Shown here: positions 22,030 to 34,119 of the stretch, in pieces
Layout of the letters: every line of letters begins with the position of its first letter
Numbering within the stretch: position 1 is the stretch's first letter
Assembly (NCBI RefSeq): GCF_022682495.2
Contig: NC_071388.1
Coordinates: 82,895,073 to 82,959,072 of the forward strand
Reading direction: 5' to 3'
DNA length: 64,000 bases
Origin: Desmodus rotundus
Taxonomy: Eukaryota; Chordata; Mammalia; Chiroptera; Phyllostomidae
Notes under the pieces: generated by a model
Databases searched by the model: none
Told to the model about the DNA's origin: nothing
The model's input: only the letters and a program-made list of their open reading frames with translations
Translations under genes and position numbers: made by a program

Positions 22030-23870
22030 AAAAGAATCTAATAAAGAATATATCATTCACAAGGCCAGAGTATAATTCAAAATTACTTAACATACAGAAA
22101 ACCAAAGAAATGTGAGCCAGTTTAAACTGAAAAGATAATAAATGGATGCAAAACTTGAAATGACACTGCTGCTGAAACTGTCAAACTTTAGATTTTAAAA
22201 AGCTGTGTTATTATGTACTTTTATATGGTTATATGAATATTATGTAGTTACAATAATTCACTTTTACAATAAAGGAAAAATAATATATCTACAAGAAATA
22301 AAAATACAAAAATGATCACATGGAAACTTCAGAAATAAAAAAACATTGTATCTGAATTTAGACATAACCAGGTGCTTTTAATATTGTTTTTGCAACACGA
22401 AATGAATAAACCCAAAATCAATAACATTTATATAAAGAATAAATATATAACAAAAGAGAAAAGGGAAGTAAGAAAGAAAATAATAGTAAATACAATTTAC
22501 AATATCTACAAAAATGATAATATATTAGGGATAAATTTAACAGAAAATACTGAACTCTTTTATGAGAAAAAAATCTTTTAAACATATAATGCCAACATAT
22601 TTGATACATTAGTGAAATGGACAAAAACCTTGAACGACATACATCATAAATATTCACTCAAGAGTAAATTGATAGCCCTGGCTGTTGTGGCTCAGTGGGT
22701 TGGAGTGCTGACCTGTGAATCAAAAGGTTGCCAGTTCGATTCCCAGTCAGGGCACATGCCAGGGTTTTGGGCCAGGTCCCCAGTAGGGGGCGTGCAAGAG
22801 GCAACCACACATTGATGCTTCTCTCCCTCTCTTTGTCCCTCCCTTCCCCTCTCTAAAATAAATAAATAAAATCTTTTTAAAAAAAGAATAAATAGATAAT
22901 TAGGACAATGCTATATTTATTTAAAGTTGAATTAATTATTTTAAGAATTAAAAATAAATAAATAAATAGACTAAGGCCAAACATAGCCTTCCTGGGGAAT
23001 TCTACCAAAATTTCAAGAAATAAATAATCCTAATTATATACAAAATATCTCAAAAATTAGAAAAGTATGCAGGAACTTCCATTTCATTTTATGAGTTCCA
23101 CATTACCCGCATATAAAACTAAACATTTTATTTAAGAAATTATAGAACAACATACCTATTTTTGGATATGAAAACAATCTTGTCAAATTTTAACCAGTTT
23201 AATTCAGAACTATGTCAAAGTTGTAACACATAGCGATCAATGAGCATTTATTACAAGATTGAAGAGTTGTTGGACATTGAAAACTCCAAGTTATTCACTG
23301 TGCTAACAAAATAAAAGTAAAATCATATGATCATTTCAATAGATTCAGGAACATCATGTAACAAAATTCAACACTCACTCCTATTTTATTAAAAAAAAAT
23401 ACCCAGACAACAAATAGAAGAAAACTTCCTAGATTTGATAAAGGGCATCTACAAAATTCTTACAGCTAATATCATAAAATGGTGAATCTTAAATAATTGT
23501 TTCCAAAAACTGATTTTATAAAGGAAAGGATAAATGGTTTGATGTCCATTTTTGTCATTATTAAAATATGCACTATAAATTTTGCCAATGTAGTAGGTCA
23601 TCAATAACAACAAAAAAGAAAACTGAAATTATGAAAATCAGAAAGGAAGAAAAATGTATTTTCATTAGATGTAATTGTTTACAAAGTAAATTAACATTAC
23701 ACAAATATGAAAACTATTAAATAATTTAATAACATTAACAGATATAAACTTAATTTAAAAAGGCATTTTTATACACTAGTAGAAAAAAATTGGAAAATAA
23801 AATATTTTAATTTAAAAAATGTAAGGATTATATAATTTTAACATTTAACATCATTTTTAATGCTGTAGTA
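22030..23870 (+). mobile_element. Old L1M fragments (ORF1 and ORF2), sense
   Basis: Ordered degenerate L1 blocks: 'agggataaatttaacagaaaatactgaactc' (ORF2), and after the SINE 'cttcctggggaattctaccaaaatttcaagaa', 'tcatatgatcatttcaatagattcaggaa', 'aacaaaattcaacactcactcc', 'gaaaacttcctagatttgataaagggcatctacaaaattcttacagctaatatcat'. These correspond to the fingers and palm of RT and the region past it. Many stops. At least two separate L1 pieces are probably joined here. Confidence 0.65.
22675..22885 (+). mobile_element. VES-type bat SINE
   Basis: GCCCTGGCTGTTGTGGCTCAG start, B box GTTCGATTCC, 'cagtcagggcacatgcc', 'ccccagtagggggcgtgc', 'aggcaaccacacattgatgc', a CT-rich stretch and an A-rich tail. 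Imperfect 13-bp TSD: GAGTAAATTGATA (22662-22674) and GAATAAATAGATA (22886-22898). Confidence 0.93.
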
Positions 23871-24504
23871 ATAAGAATTCTCTCATTTGATGGGCTTAAA
23901 TTTCAAAATTTCATTTATTATTAGCAGAGTCTGGGTGTCGTACGTTATCAGTTTTTTAAATATCTTACGTACTTTACCTAGCGCTATTGTGTTGGCAATC
24001 AAGTTTTAAAGGGAGAAATCTTGTAATCAGTGACTTATACAAAAAAGACTTTTACTTATTTCATAATTTTGCTGAAGATTGAACTTGATCCTAGTTAAGA
24101 GAAAACACAGGTATAACAAGAAAAAAGTTCTGTATTATTATAGTATATTTAGTTATAGCAATAAGAAGAGATAGCTAACACTAGAGAATATTTTAATAAT
24201 ATTATTGTTTAGTAAACATTTTGAAAACAATATGAAGGATAAGTAGAGGTTATAAAATTTCCCGGTATCTCAATATTAAACAAAATACATTTGATCCCTC
24301 CCATGAATAAATGTGAAAAGACCTGAAGAAACAGGTTAATTTCCAAATCTGTATATGCATATTGAAATTAAACTTTTCTATTTCAATAGTTTGCAGATTG
24401 GGGTGGGGAGAATTTGTGTGCTAAAATGTGTGGCCATATGTATTATTTGAGCTTTACTAAGAAACAATCCCAATGAATTAAGAAGAATTTAATACAGAGG
24501 TTTT
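23871..24504. other. Unassigned AT-rich sequence
   Basis: No recognised gene or repeat. Confidence 0.4.
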
Positions 24505-25610
24505 TTTAAAATTTTGTTTTTATATTTTTTAAATTTGCACACAGTAAAATCCACTTTGTTGTTGGAGAGATATGTGGGTTTCTATACTTGCATAGACTTT
24601 TGATCACAGACAGGATACAGAACAATTCCAATGCCTGAGAGAATCCCTTTGTACTGAGACCCGGCTCCCTTACCTATCCCCAGGAACCACTATCTGTTCT
24701 CTGCTGCTATAATTCTGCTTTTTTTCAGAATATTAAAAAACACATATAGTATGTAATATTTTCATACTGGCCTCTTTAGCATAATGCAGTTGAGATTCAT
24801 TTATGTTGCTGTGTATATTAATAGTTTGTGTATTTATATTGCTGAATAGTGTTTCATTGTGTGGTTCTATCAAAGTCTATTTTCCCATTCATTGGTTGAA
24901 GAACATCTGGTTTTATTGGATTGGCCAAAATGCCTGTATGGTTTTATTCCATAAAACAAAAGACACATTTTTCATTTTCACCAATAACTTTATTGATTTG
25001 GACATTTTGAGTATGTCAGCTATCTCGCACATTGTAGAACATTGATTGTTCTCAATTAATGTCTTGATTTGATCGCTATCAACTTCATCTCATCTACCCA
25101 AACCTGTAAGAACATCCAGTGAGAAATCTCCACCACAAAACGCACAAACCACTTTTGACACATTCCATCAGTCACAGCACTTTCTCCCTATACTGCACAA
25201 ATCTTTTCTTGAGTTCTAGTTGCATTTTTACTGTTCTTGAAATAATAAAGCACAATGTGCTGAAAATGTTACATATTTTCTTCCATCTTCAATTTTAAAA
25301 TGGCTACACAAAAATTCACCAATTTTGATAAGTTTTGTTTTTAAATGCACACTGACATGACAGCTGTTACAATACAATCTAACAAAATTGTTTCAAATTA
25401 AGTTAAAGACAACTAAGTGCTGCTAGAGCCATATTATGCAAAAAAACAAATAAACTTTTTGGCCAACCAAATAGAATTTGTGGCAACAGTGAATACTGCT
25501 GCTAGAAGTATTTATCTGAAGGGGTTTGTGCACACGTTTTTATTTCTCTAGGCTAAATGGTTACAAGTGGGGTTGTTGGGCCAATTGATTTGTAAAACAA
25601 TCAATGTAAT
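24505..25610 (-). mobile_element. Old L1M 3' UTR, antisense, split by a mariner
   Basis: The antisense L1M 3' UTR runs from 24505 ('aaatttgcacacagtaaaatccac', 'cttttgatcacagacaggatacagaacaattcc', 'cataatgcagttgagattcattta', 'gtgtttcattgtgtgg'). It is interrupted at 24914 and resumes at 25471 ('aatttgtggcaacagtgaatactgctgctagaagtattt', 'ggctaaatggttacaagtggggttgttggg'). Confidence 0.75.
24916..25470 (-). mobile_element. Mariner deletion derivative, 555 bp
   Basis: Terminal inverted repeats TTGGATTGGCCAAAATGC (left) and, as reverse complement of the right end, TTTGGTTGGCCAAAAAGTTT, flanked by TA dinucleotides at 24914-24915 and 25471-25472. On the minus strand the interior holds the start of a mariner transposase (ATG at 25286) and its N-terminal helix-turn-helix region, but an in-frame TAA occurs at codon 6 (25271-25269). 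Just 555 bp are present against about 1.3 kb for a complete mariner, so most of the catalytic domain is deleted. From memory it resembles the mariner family abundant in ruminants. Confidence 0.88.
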
Positions 25611-26019
25611 TCAACATAACAATAACCTAGAGACAACATCATACTGTCATGTGATTTAACATTTTACAAAATTCATCAACCATTCATGATACAAACTCTC
25701 AGTGAACTAGCAGTCTCTGAGCACAGAGTTTGCCAACTATAGCCTTAACCACTGAAAAGCGATGGCTGTCTGGCGTCTGATGCATTTCCACCTATGTTTT
25801 TACTTGTGCTCCATGAATTCTCATGTACATCTGGTAGTTTAATTTAAATGTGCTCTAATATAAAGTACAAATTAAGTAATAATAAAATAAAAATATTAGA
25901 TCTTACTTAATTATTCCCAAGATATTCTTTTAGGAAACATTTATAAGAAAGACAACCAAAAAAAAAAAAAGAAAAAGAAAAGAAATTGGTATTTTGGTAG
26001 GGAAGAATTTTCCTCTATC
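25611..26019. other. Unassigned sequence
   Basis: No recognised gene or repeat. A pure A14 run occurs near 25958. Confidence 0.4.
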
Positions 26020-27150
26020 CTTCCAGGTTCTTTTTTTTTTTTCAATTTTTTAAATTTAATTTTTTAAATTGCAGTTTACATTCAGTATTATTTTTTATTA
26101 GGTGTATTACATAGCAGTATAGTGGTTAAACAATTACATACTTTACAAAGTGTTTTCCTGCATATTTCCAGTACCCAACTTGATACCAATAGTCTGGCCA
26201 GACCACTGGGAGCAGGTGGAGGGTGGAGAACAGGAGGGGACACTGGAGGAGTTTGTGACGCAGGGGAGGCAGAGAGAGGGCTGTGATGTCTGGGTAATAA
26301 TAAACCTAGAGACTTGTGAATGCTCCACCCCTGGTGCTGAGCATCCTGCTCTTGGCAGCAGATCCTTCTGCCCCAGGCCATATAGTGGCAGGAGGAAGCA
26401 TTGTGCTGAGTACATGAAAGGCTAGCAGGATAATGGGATGGCAGGAAAGCCCCTCCTACCCTCTTCTGTAACCTGATGGGAGGGACGGAGGAAGGCAGGC
26501 ACGTGAAGGAGAGAGGTCAGAATGGTGGCAGAGGAAGGAGGGATGTGCTCTTTTACCCACCTTGTGTACATACTAGCTGGTGCGTTCCTGGGACCTTCTG
26601 GCCCTAGAATCCACATGGCTGATAGTGACTCCAGTCCCACACAAGGATTCCAGGAGGGAGCCTAAGGCCTGAGAATGCTGGGAGAAAAGCTGAGCTGCCT
26701 GGATGACCACTCAGTAGCTACCTGAAGTTTCCGAAGGACGGTGCTTTAAATGGTAGAAGGAACTCTGGACACTGCCTTTGGTTTTGCTCTTGCTGAGGAT
26801 GGCTAGGTTTTCCTCTGGGTTTCCCGGAGGGGGTAGGCTTAGCGACAAGAGTCTGCCGTTCTCCCAGATCATGCAGCATTTGAATAAAATTCTTTCTTTC
26901 CTCCCCAGCTTCTGTCTGTAGAATTTGCCTGCTGGTGATGGTGGGCAGCCATATCCCACTTTAGTTCAGTAAAAAACTTGGCACCACATGAAGTTATTAC
27001 CATATTATTGATGGTATTACTTATGCTGCACTTTACATCCCCATAACTATTTTGTAACTACTAATGTAGTTCTCAATCCATTCACCTTTTTCACCCAGGC
27101 CTCCAACCACCCTCTTGTCTGGCAACCATCAGTCTATTCCAGGTTATTTT
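26020..27150 (-). mobile_element. Old L1 3' UTR, antisense, split by a GC-rich insert
   Basis: Antisense L1 3' UTR before the insert: 'attgcagtttacattcagtattattttttattaggtgtattacatagcagtatagtggttaaacaattacatactttac', 'ccagtacccaacttgatacca'. After the insert: 'gcaccacatgaagttattaccatattattg', 'gctgcactttacatccccataactattttgtaactac', 'tggcaaccatcagtctattcc'. The two halves overlap by about 14 bp at the break, as a duplicated target would. Confidence 0.75.
26190..26970 (+). mobile_element. Unidentified GC-rich insert (LTR- or retroposon-like)
   Basis: About 780 bp, much richer in G+C than its surroundings, interrupts the L1 3' UTR. The flanks 'acttgataccaatag' and 'acttggcaccacatgaag' look like diverged copies of one target. 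Near the right end are AATAAA (26883-26888), a pyrimidine stretch, and a final 'gttcagtaaaaaa'. The polyadenylation signal near the right end suggests an LTR or a processed transcript in plus orientation. No TG...CA ends were fixed, and the short frames (26150-26425 plus; 26088-26415 and 26422-26640 minus) have no known domain. Confidence 0.45.
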
Positions 27151-28075
27151 GACTGGTCTAATTATTAAATTTATATGAGATAGACTGACAAGAGAAAATA
27201 AGCAAATCTGATTACATATCTACCTATTGGATCCCCACATACATGAGAGGTTGAGTGATAGAAAGGGGAAATGAGGTATATGTGATATCCTGAGCCCAGG
27301 ATGAGGTAAGGACCTGAGACTTCACAGGAGTGGAAGGTAATTCAAAGACGGTAAGAAGAGAGAGCTGATGTTCAGAAATTGGGTGTTTTCCCTGTCATGC
27401 AGATAGTCCTACAAAGTTATTTCTGTCATTAGCTCTTATTATGGGAAAGGAACCAATTAATTTATGGGAGTGGTAGGAGTTTTTCCTGAGCCTGAAGGGT
27501 CTTTATTGCCATCAGCTCAAAATAATGTACACGCCAAAGTAGCACATCTTTGGGAGGCCTGTTCTGAACCCTTTATTTGTTTTGAGCTAAATAAGGAAAA
27601 CAAATTATTGATACCTCCTTTTGAAGAAATAAATATCCTTGTTAAGAAATCTAGAGCTAAGATGATATAATATTTGGCTGCATTGTATGACTGTAGGATC
27701 ATACTCCATGAAATCCTCTAAGTCAGCACTCAGCAATATGGTATCGAAAGTACAAAACTCTTAAAAAGTTTTATAATATTAAATGGAAAAAACATCATGA
27801 TAGAATATTACTTAGAATTAGTGCATGCATTTCAGCCATTCACTTAACAAGTATTACTTATAATGCAGTATGTGGTAAGAAGATTATGAGGACTGAATAT
27901 TATTTTCTAAATATATGTAAGTTTTCCCCAATTACCTCTTTAAAGCATTCAAACCACTGGCATTTGTTGAATGAATTAAGTATGCTTTATAACAGTTCTA
28001 CAAATATTTTTAAATATAAACTTCAATTTGCTAACAGGTAACCACATATTAGAGATGCCTGGAGCTATGCTATAG
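27151..28075. other. Unassigned sequence
   Basis: No recognised gene or repeat; short domain-free frames at 27464-27702. Confidence 0.4.
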
Positions 28076-28103
28076 TTTTTTTTTTTTATTTACATGTACT
28101 CAT

Positions 28104-28271
<168 letters not shown>

Positions 28272-28526
28272 ACTTATGTATTTATTTTTTAAATTTTTAT
28301 TGTTATTCAATTACAGTTGTATGGCTTTCCTCCCCGTCCCTCCACCCCACCCCAGCCGAACACACCTCCCACCCCCATCTCCACCCTCCCCCTTGGTTTT
28401 GTCCATGTGTCCTTTATAGTAGTTCCTGTAATCCCCTCTTCCCACTGTCCGCCCCCCCCCCCCCGGCTATTGTTAGATTGTTCTTAACTTCAATGTCTCT
28501 GGTTATATTTTGTTTGCTTTTTTCTT

Positions 28527-31500
28527 CTATTGATTATTTCCAGTTAAAGGTGAGATCATATGGTATTTGTCCCTCACCACCTGGCTTATTTCACTTAGCA
28601 TAATGCTCTCCAGTTTCATCCATGCTGTTGCAAAGGGTATAAGCTCCTTCTTTCTCTCTGCTGCGTAGAATTCCACTGTGTAAATATACTATAGTTTTTG
28701 GATCCACTTGTTTGCTGATGGGCACTTAGGTTGCTTCCAGTACTTGGCTATTGTAAATTGTGCTGCTATGAACATTGGGATGCACAGGTTCTTTTGGATT
28801 GGTGTTTCAGGGTCTTAGGGTATAATCCCAGCAGCGGAATTGCTGGGTCAAAGGGCAGTTCCATTTTTAGTTTTCTGAGGAAATTCCATATTGTTTTCCA
28901 CAGTGGCCTCTCCAGTCTGCATTCCTACCAACAGTGCACTAGGGTTCCCTTTTCTCCGCATCCTCTCCAACATTTGTTTGTGGATTTGTTTATGTTGGCC
29001 ACTCTGACTGGTGTGAGATGGTACCTCATTGTGGTTTTAATTTGCATCTCTCTGATGGCTAGTGATGCTGAGCATCTTTTCATATGTCTCTGGGCCCTCT
29101 GTATGTCTTCCTTGGAGAAGTGTCTGTTCAAGTCCTTTGCCCATTTTTTAATTGGGTTGTTTGTCTTCCTGGAGTGCAGTCCTGTGAGTTCTTTATATAT
29201 TTTGGAGATCAGGCCCTTGTCTGAGGTATCATTAGCAAATATGTTTTCCCATACTGTTGGTTCTCTTTGTAATTTGGTGCTGTTTTCTTTAGCCATGCAG
29301 AAGCTTTTTATTTTGATGAGGTCCCATTTGTTTATTCTTTCCTTTATGACCCTTGCTTTAGGGGATGTGTCTGTGAGGATGTTGCTGCGTGGAATGTCTG
29401 AGATTTTCCTGCCAATGTTTTCCTCAAGGACTTTTATGGTGTTACAACTTATATTTAAGTCTTTTATCCATCTTGAGTTTATTTTTGTGTATGGCATAAG
29501 TTGGTGATCGAGTTTCATTTTTTTGCATGTAGCTGTCCAGATCTCCCAACACCATCTGTTGAAGAGGCTGTTTTTGCTCCATTTTATGCTTCTGCCTCCT
29601 TTGTCAAATATTAATTGACCGTATAGACTTGAGTTTATTTCTGGGCTCTCTGTTCTGTTCCATTGGTCTATGTGCCTGTTTTTATGCCAGTACCAGGCTG
29701 TTTTGATTACCGTGGCCTTGTAATACAGTTTGATATCAGGTATTGTGATCCCTCCTGCTTTGTTCTTCTTTCTCAAAATTGCTGCAGCTATTTGGGGTTG
29801 TTTATGGTTCCATATGAATTTCTGAAATGTTTGTTCTATATCTGTGAAATATGTCATGGGTACTCTAATAGGGATTGCATTGAATCTATAAATTGCTTTG
29901 GGTAGTATGGCCATTTTGATGATGTTAATTCTTCCAATCCATGAGCATGGTACATGCTTCCATTTGTTTGTGTCTTCCTTAATTTCTTTCTTCAGTGTTG
30001 TGTAGTTTTCTGAGTACAGGTCTTTTACCTCCTTGGTTGGGTTTATTCCTAGGTACTTTATTTTTCTTGTTGCTATATCAAATGGGATTTTTCCCCTGAT
30101 TTCTGTTTCTGCAGTTTCGTTGTTGGTGTACAGGAATGCCTTTGATTTCTGGGTATTTACTTTGTATCCAGCTGTTTTGCCAAATTCATTTATTAGGTCG
30201 AGTAGTTTTTTGGTGGAGTCTATAGGGTTTTCCATGTGCACTATCATGCCGTCTGCAAACAGTGACAGTTTCATTTCCTCCTTTCCAATTCGGATGCCTT
30301 TTATTGCTTTTCCTTGTCTGATTGCTGTGGCTAGGACTTCCAATACTATGTTGAATAGGAGTGGTGAGAGAGGGCATTCTTGTCTTGTTCCTGATCTTAG
30401 TGGGAAAGCTCTAAGTTTTTGTCCATTGAATGTGATGTTGGCTGTAGGTCTCTCATATATGGCCTTTATTATGTTGAGGAATGCTCCCTTTATTCCCACT
30501 TTGCTGAGTGTTTTTATCAGAAATGGTTGCTGTATCTTATAAATGCTTTTTCCGCATCTATTGACATGATCATGTGATTTTTGTCTTTGCAGTTATTGAT
30601 GTGATGTATTATGTTTATTGATTTGTGAATATTGTACCATCCTTGCATCCCTGGGATGAATCCCACTTGGTCATGGTGGATTATCTTTTTAATGTATTGC
30701 TGGATGCGGTTTGCTAATATTTTGTTGAGAATTTTAGCATCTATGTTCATCAGCGATATTGGCCTGAAGTTTTCTTTCTTTGTTGTGTCTTTATCTGGTT
30801 TTTGAATTAGGATGATGCTAGCTTCATAAAAAGAGTTTGGGAGTCTTCCATTAGTTTGGATTTTTTTGAATAGTCTGTGAAGGATAGGGGTTAGCTCTTC
30901 CTTAAATGCTTTGTAGAATTCTCCTGTGAAACCATCTGGTCCAGGGCTTTTGTGTGTTGGGAGTTTTTTGATGACTGCTTCAATTTTGTCTGCTGTTATT
31001 GGTCTGTTTAGGTTTTCTGCTTCTTCTTCATTCAGTTTTGGAAGATTATATTTTTCTAGAAATGTGTCCATTTCATCTAGGTTTTCAAATTTCTTAGCAT
31101 ACAGTTCTTCGTAGTAATTTCTTACAATCTTTTGTATTTCTGTGGTATCAGTTGTAATCTCTCCTCTTTCATTTTTAATTGTATTTATTTGGATCCTCTC
31201 TCTTTTCTTCTTGATGAGCCTACTTAAAGGCTTGTCGATTTTGTTTATCTTTGCAAAGAACCAGCTCCTGGATTCATTGATCCTTAGAATTGTGCTTTTA
31301 GTCTCTATGTCATTTAACTCTGCTCTGATCTTGGTTATTTCCTTCCTTCTGCTTGCTCTGGGCTGTCTTTGTTGTTGTTCCTCCAGTTCTTGTAGGGGTC
31401 AGGTTAGGTTGTTTGTTTGAAATGTTTCTATCTTCCTAAGGTAGGCCTGTATTGCTATGAACTTCCCTCTCAGGACTGCCTTTGCTGTGTCCCATAGGTT

Positions 31501-32352
31501 TTGGGTTGTTGTGAGTTCATTTTCATTTGTTTCCAGAAAGTTTTTGATTTCTTCCCTAATCTCATTCTTGACCCATTCATTGTTTAATAGCATGCTATTC
31601 AGTCTCCATGATTTTGAGTGTTTTGTGTTTTTTCCTTTGGGGTTGGTTTCTAGTTTCAATCCCTTGTGGTCAGAGAAAATGCTTGATATGATTTCAATTT
31701 TCTTGAATTTGTTGAGGCTTGCTTTGTGTCCTATCATGTGGTCTATCTTTGAAAAAGTTCCATGGACACTTGAAAAGAATGTGTATGTTGCTTCTTTGGG
31801 ATGAAAAGCTCTATATATATCAGTTAAGTCCATTTCCTCTAGGGTATTGTTAAGTGACACAATATCCTTGTTGATATTTTGCTTGGAAGACCTGTCCATT
31901 TTTGACAGTGGGGTGTTAAAGTCCCCTACTATAATTGTGTTGCTGTCAATATCTTTCTTGAAGTCCTCCAAGATTTTCTTTATGTATTTGGGTGCTCCTA
32001 TGTTGGGTGCATATATATTTACAATGTTTATGTCTTCTTGGTGGATTCTTCCTTTTAGTATTATGAAGTGACCTTCTGGGTCTCTCTTTATGGCCCTTCT
32101 TTGGAAGTCTATTTTGTCTGATATGAGTATTGCTACCCCTGCTTTTTTTTCCTGTCCGTTTGCTTGGAAAATTTGTTTCCAGCCCTTCACTTTCAGTCTG
32201 TGTAAGTCTTTGGTCCTGAGATGGGTCTCTTGTAGGCAGCATATGTGTGGGTCATGTTTTCTTATCCATTCAGCTATTCTATGTCTTTTGATTGGAGCAT
32301 TTAATCCATTTACGTTTAAGGTTATTATCGATAGGTAGTTATTCATTGCCAT
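28527..32352 (-). pseudogene. L1 ORF2 (endonuclease-reverse transcriptase), broken
   Basis: ORF2p nicks target DNA and reverse-transcribes the element RNA. The ATG at 32352 starts MAMNNYLSIITLNVNGLN, the usual endonuclease N-terminus. Endonuclease motifs follow: QETH, YAPN, GDFNTPL, SKIDHMIG and SDHKGL. The RT region is next ([45 protein letters not shown]), then FADGMIVH where active L1s have FADDMI, so the second catalytic aspartate is replaced by Gly. The cysteine-rich tail shows [15 protein letters not shown]. Lesions are a TGA at 31401-31399, a 1-base deletion near 30543 that shifts frame, a TAG at 28927-28925, and a further 1-base deletion near 28815. Ancestral length of about 1275 codons equals that of human ORF2. 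Without an intact RT it cannot move itself or others. Confidence 0.93.
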
Positions 32353-32399
32353 TTTTTTCCTACCTGTGTTCCTCTGTCTTTCTCTTTTCCTTCCTTTCC

Positions 32400-33330
32400 T
32401 TAAAGCAGTCCCTTTAGCATCTCTTGCAGAGCTGGTTTGGTGGAGCTGTATTCTTTTAGACTTCTTTTGTCTGGGAAACTCTTTATTTGGCCTTCTATCT
32501 TGATTGAAAGCCTTGCTGGGTAAAGTAGTCTTGGTTGCAGGCCTCTGGTTCTCATTACTTGGCATATTTTTTGCCATTCTCTTCTGGCTCGGAGCGTTTC
32601 CATTGAGAAGTCAGTTGCTAACCTTATTGGGGCTCCCTTGTATGTTACTTCCTTTTTCTCCCTTGCTGCCTTTAAGATCCTCTCTTTGTCTTGGAGATTT
32701 GCCATTTTAATTATGATGTGTCTTGCAGTGGGTCTCTTTGGGTTCCTCTTGCTTGGGACTCTCTGTGATTCCTGGATTTGGGTGACTTTTTCTCTCCCCA
32801 GATTCGGGAAATTTTCCATCATTACTTTTTCAAACAGGTTTTCTATCCCTTGCTCTTCTTCTTCTCCTTCTGGTATTCCTATTACACGGATATTGTTATG
32901 TTTCATGTTGTCCTGCATTTCCCTTATTGCCTCTTCATTCTTTCTGAGCCTCTTTTCCTTTTCTTGCTCTTTCTGGGTGTTTTTTTCTACTTTGTCCTCC
33001 AGCTCGCTGATCTGATCCTCTGCTTCATCGTCTGTTTTTCATTCATTCTACTGTGTTCTTCAATTCAGAAATTGTATTCTTCATTTCCTCTTGGCCCTTG
33101 TTGATAGTTTCTATTTCCTTTTTCATGTTGATATAGTTTGCAGTGAGTTCATTGTAGTTTCCCTGTAGTTTCTGGTAGTTCTCTTTGAGCTCAGAGAGCT
33201 CAGTGAGCTTCCTGATGACCATTGCTTTGAACTCAGTATCTGATAGTTGACTTGCCTCTTTTTCAGTTAGCATTCTTTCTGAGGCTTCCTCCTTTTCTTT
33301 CATTTGAGAATTGTTTCTTGGTCTTCCCAT
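32400..33330 (-). pseudogene. L1 ORF1 (RNA-binding protein), broken
   Basis: The frame starts at 33330 (MGRPRNNSQMKEKEEASE). A coiled-coil-like segment rich in L, E, K and N extends to a TGA at 33045-33043. The rest continues in another frame after a nearby small deletion (~33030): coiled-coil remainder, an RRM-like domain (NIRVIGIPEGEEEEQG, MENFPNLGRE, RHIIIKMANLQDKERIL) and a C-terminal domain (APIRLATDFSMETLRARREW, RLLYPARLS), ending at 32400. Predicted ancestral length is about 310 codons. It is clearly related to, but distinct from, the HAL1 ORF1 at 3226-4062. Confidence 0.92.
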
Positions 33331-33755
33331 TGTTTGTGAGACTCTTCTTGTTAGCCTCTGCTTCTTAAATTGATCTATTCTGACTCCCTGGGTTTATGGT
33401 ATGAACTTCTATGGTAGAATGCCAATGGGATTCAGTGGTGCTGTCTCCTTAATCTCCTGTGCTCACTGGTCTTGAGCTGACGTTTATGGGTGTAACATGG
33501 TCTAACTCTGGTCTTTTCAGCACTCCAGGTTTTCTTGTCTCACCTGTGGGAAAAAGAGGAATGGGGGCAAAAAAAAAAAAGTCTTCTGCTGGCGTCTGAT
33601 CTTTCGATGTCTTCTATCTTTGGTCTCTGATCTTCATATATGCTAGAATACCATTGGCTGTTCGCTCTGCTCCTCAGATCAGCTAGGTATTTCACTGGCA
33701 TTGAGGGGAAGTGAACTCTGCTCCCACCTATCTCGCCGCCATCTTCACACTCCCT

Positions 33756-34119
33756 GGAAGGAGGCTTGAATGACTCTTCTTAGGATGTCATTAATGTTCT
33801 GTGTATTAATCTATGTGATATTTTCCCAAGTATGTACATGAAGCAGACACCAGCTAGCAGTGTCCAGGGCTTGTGGCTGAGACCAAGTCCTGTGGAGGAA
33901 AAGGGACGGCACAGCCAATCTCTCAAGGGGAGAGGACCTCATTTTTATTCTTATCATTCATTGTTCTGCACTATATTAAAAAACATCTGAGCTCACAAGT
34001 ATTAAATTTCCCAGACTCCTCAGTCAGGTAGATACTAGTTACTATTAGCTAGTGAGAGGTAGATACTAGTTACTATTAGCTAGTGAGAGGGACTAGTAGG
34101 ATATATTTATTTATGCATT
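33756..34119. other. Unassigned sequence around a 31-bp duplication
   Basis: No gene recognised. Contains the tandem duplication annotated separately. Confidence 0.4.
34027..34090. repeat. 31-bp exact tandem duplication
   Basis: The unit 34027-34057 (GGTAGATACTAGTTACTATT...) is repeated without a mismatch at 34058-34088, and the match extends two more bases. Two copies only. Confidence 0.97.

Noticed and set aside
26088..26425. 90-97 codon frames on both strands in the GC-rich insert
   Set aside because: Proline- and serine-rich translations typical of GC-rich non-coding DNA; overlapping frames on both strands; no recognisable domain.
28925..30499. 524-codon minus-strand frame as a host gene
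   Set aside because: It is the RT-to-C-terminal part of the broken L1 ORF2, entered after a frameshift; its ATG is internal.
28731..33104. Several long plus-strand frames (for example 28731-29507, 30033-30542, 32638-33015)
   Set aside because: All lie antisense to L1 ORF1/ORF2, whose codon structure leaves open shadow frames on the other strand.
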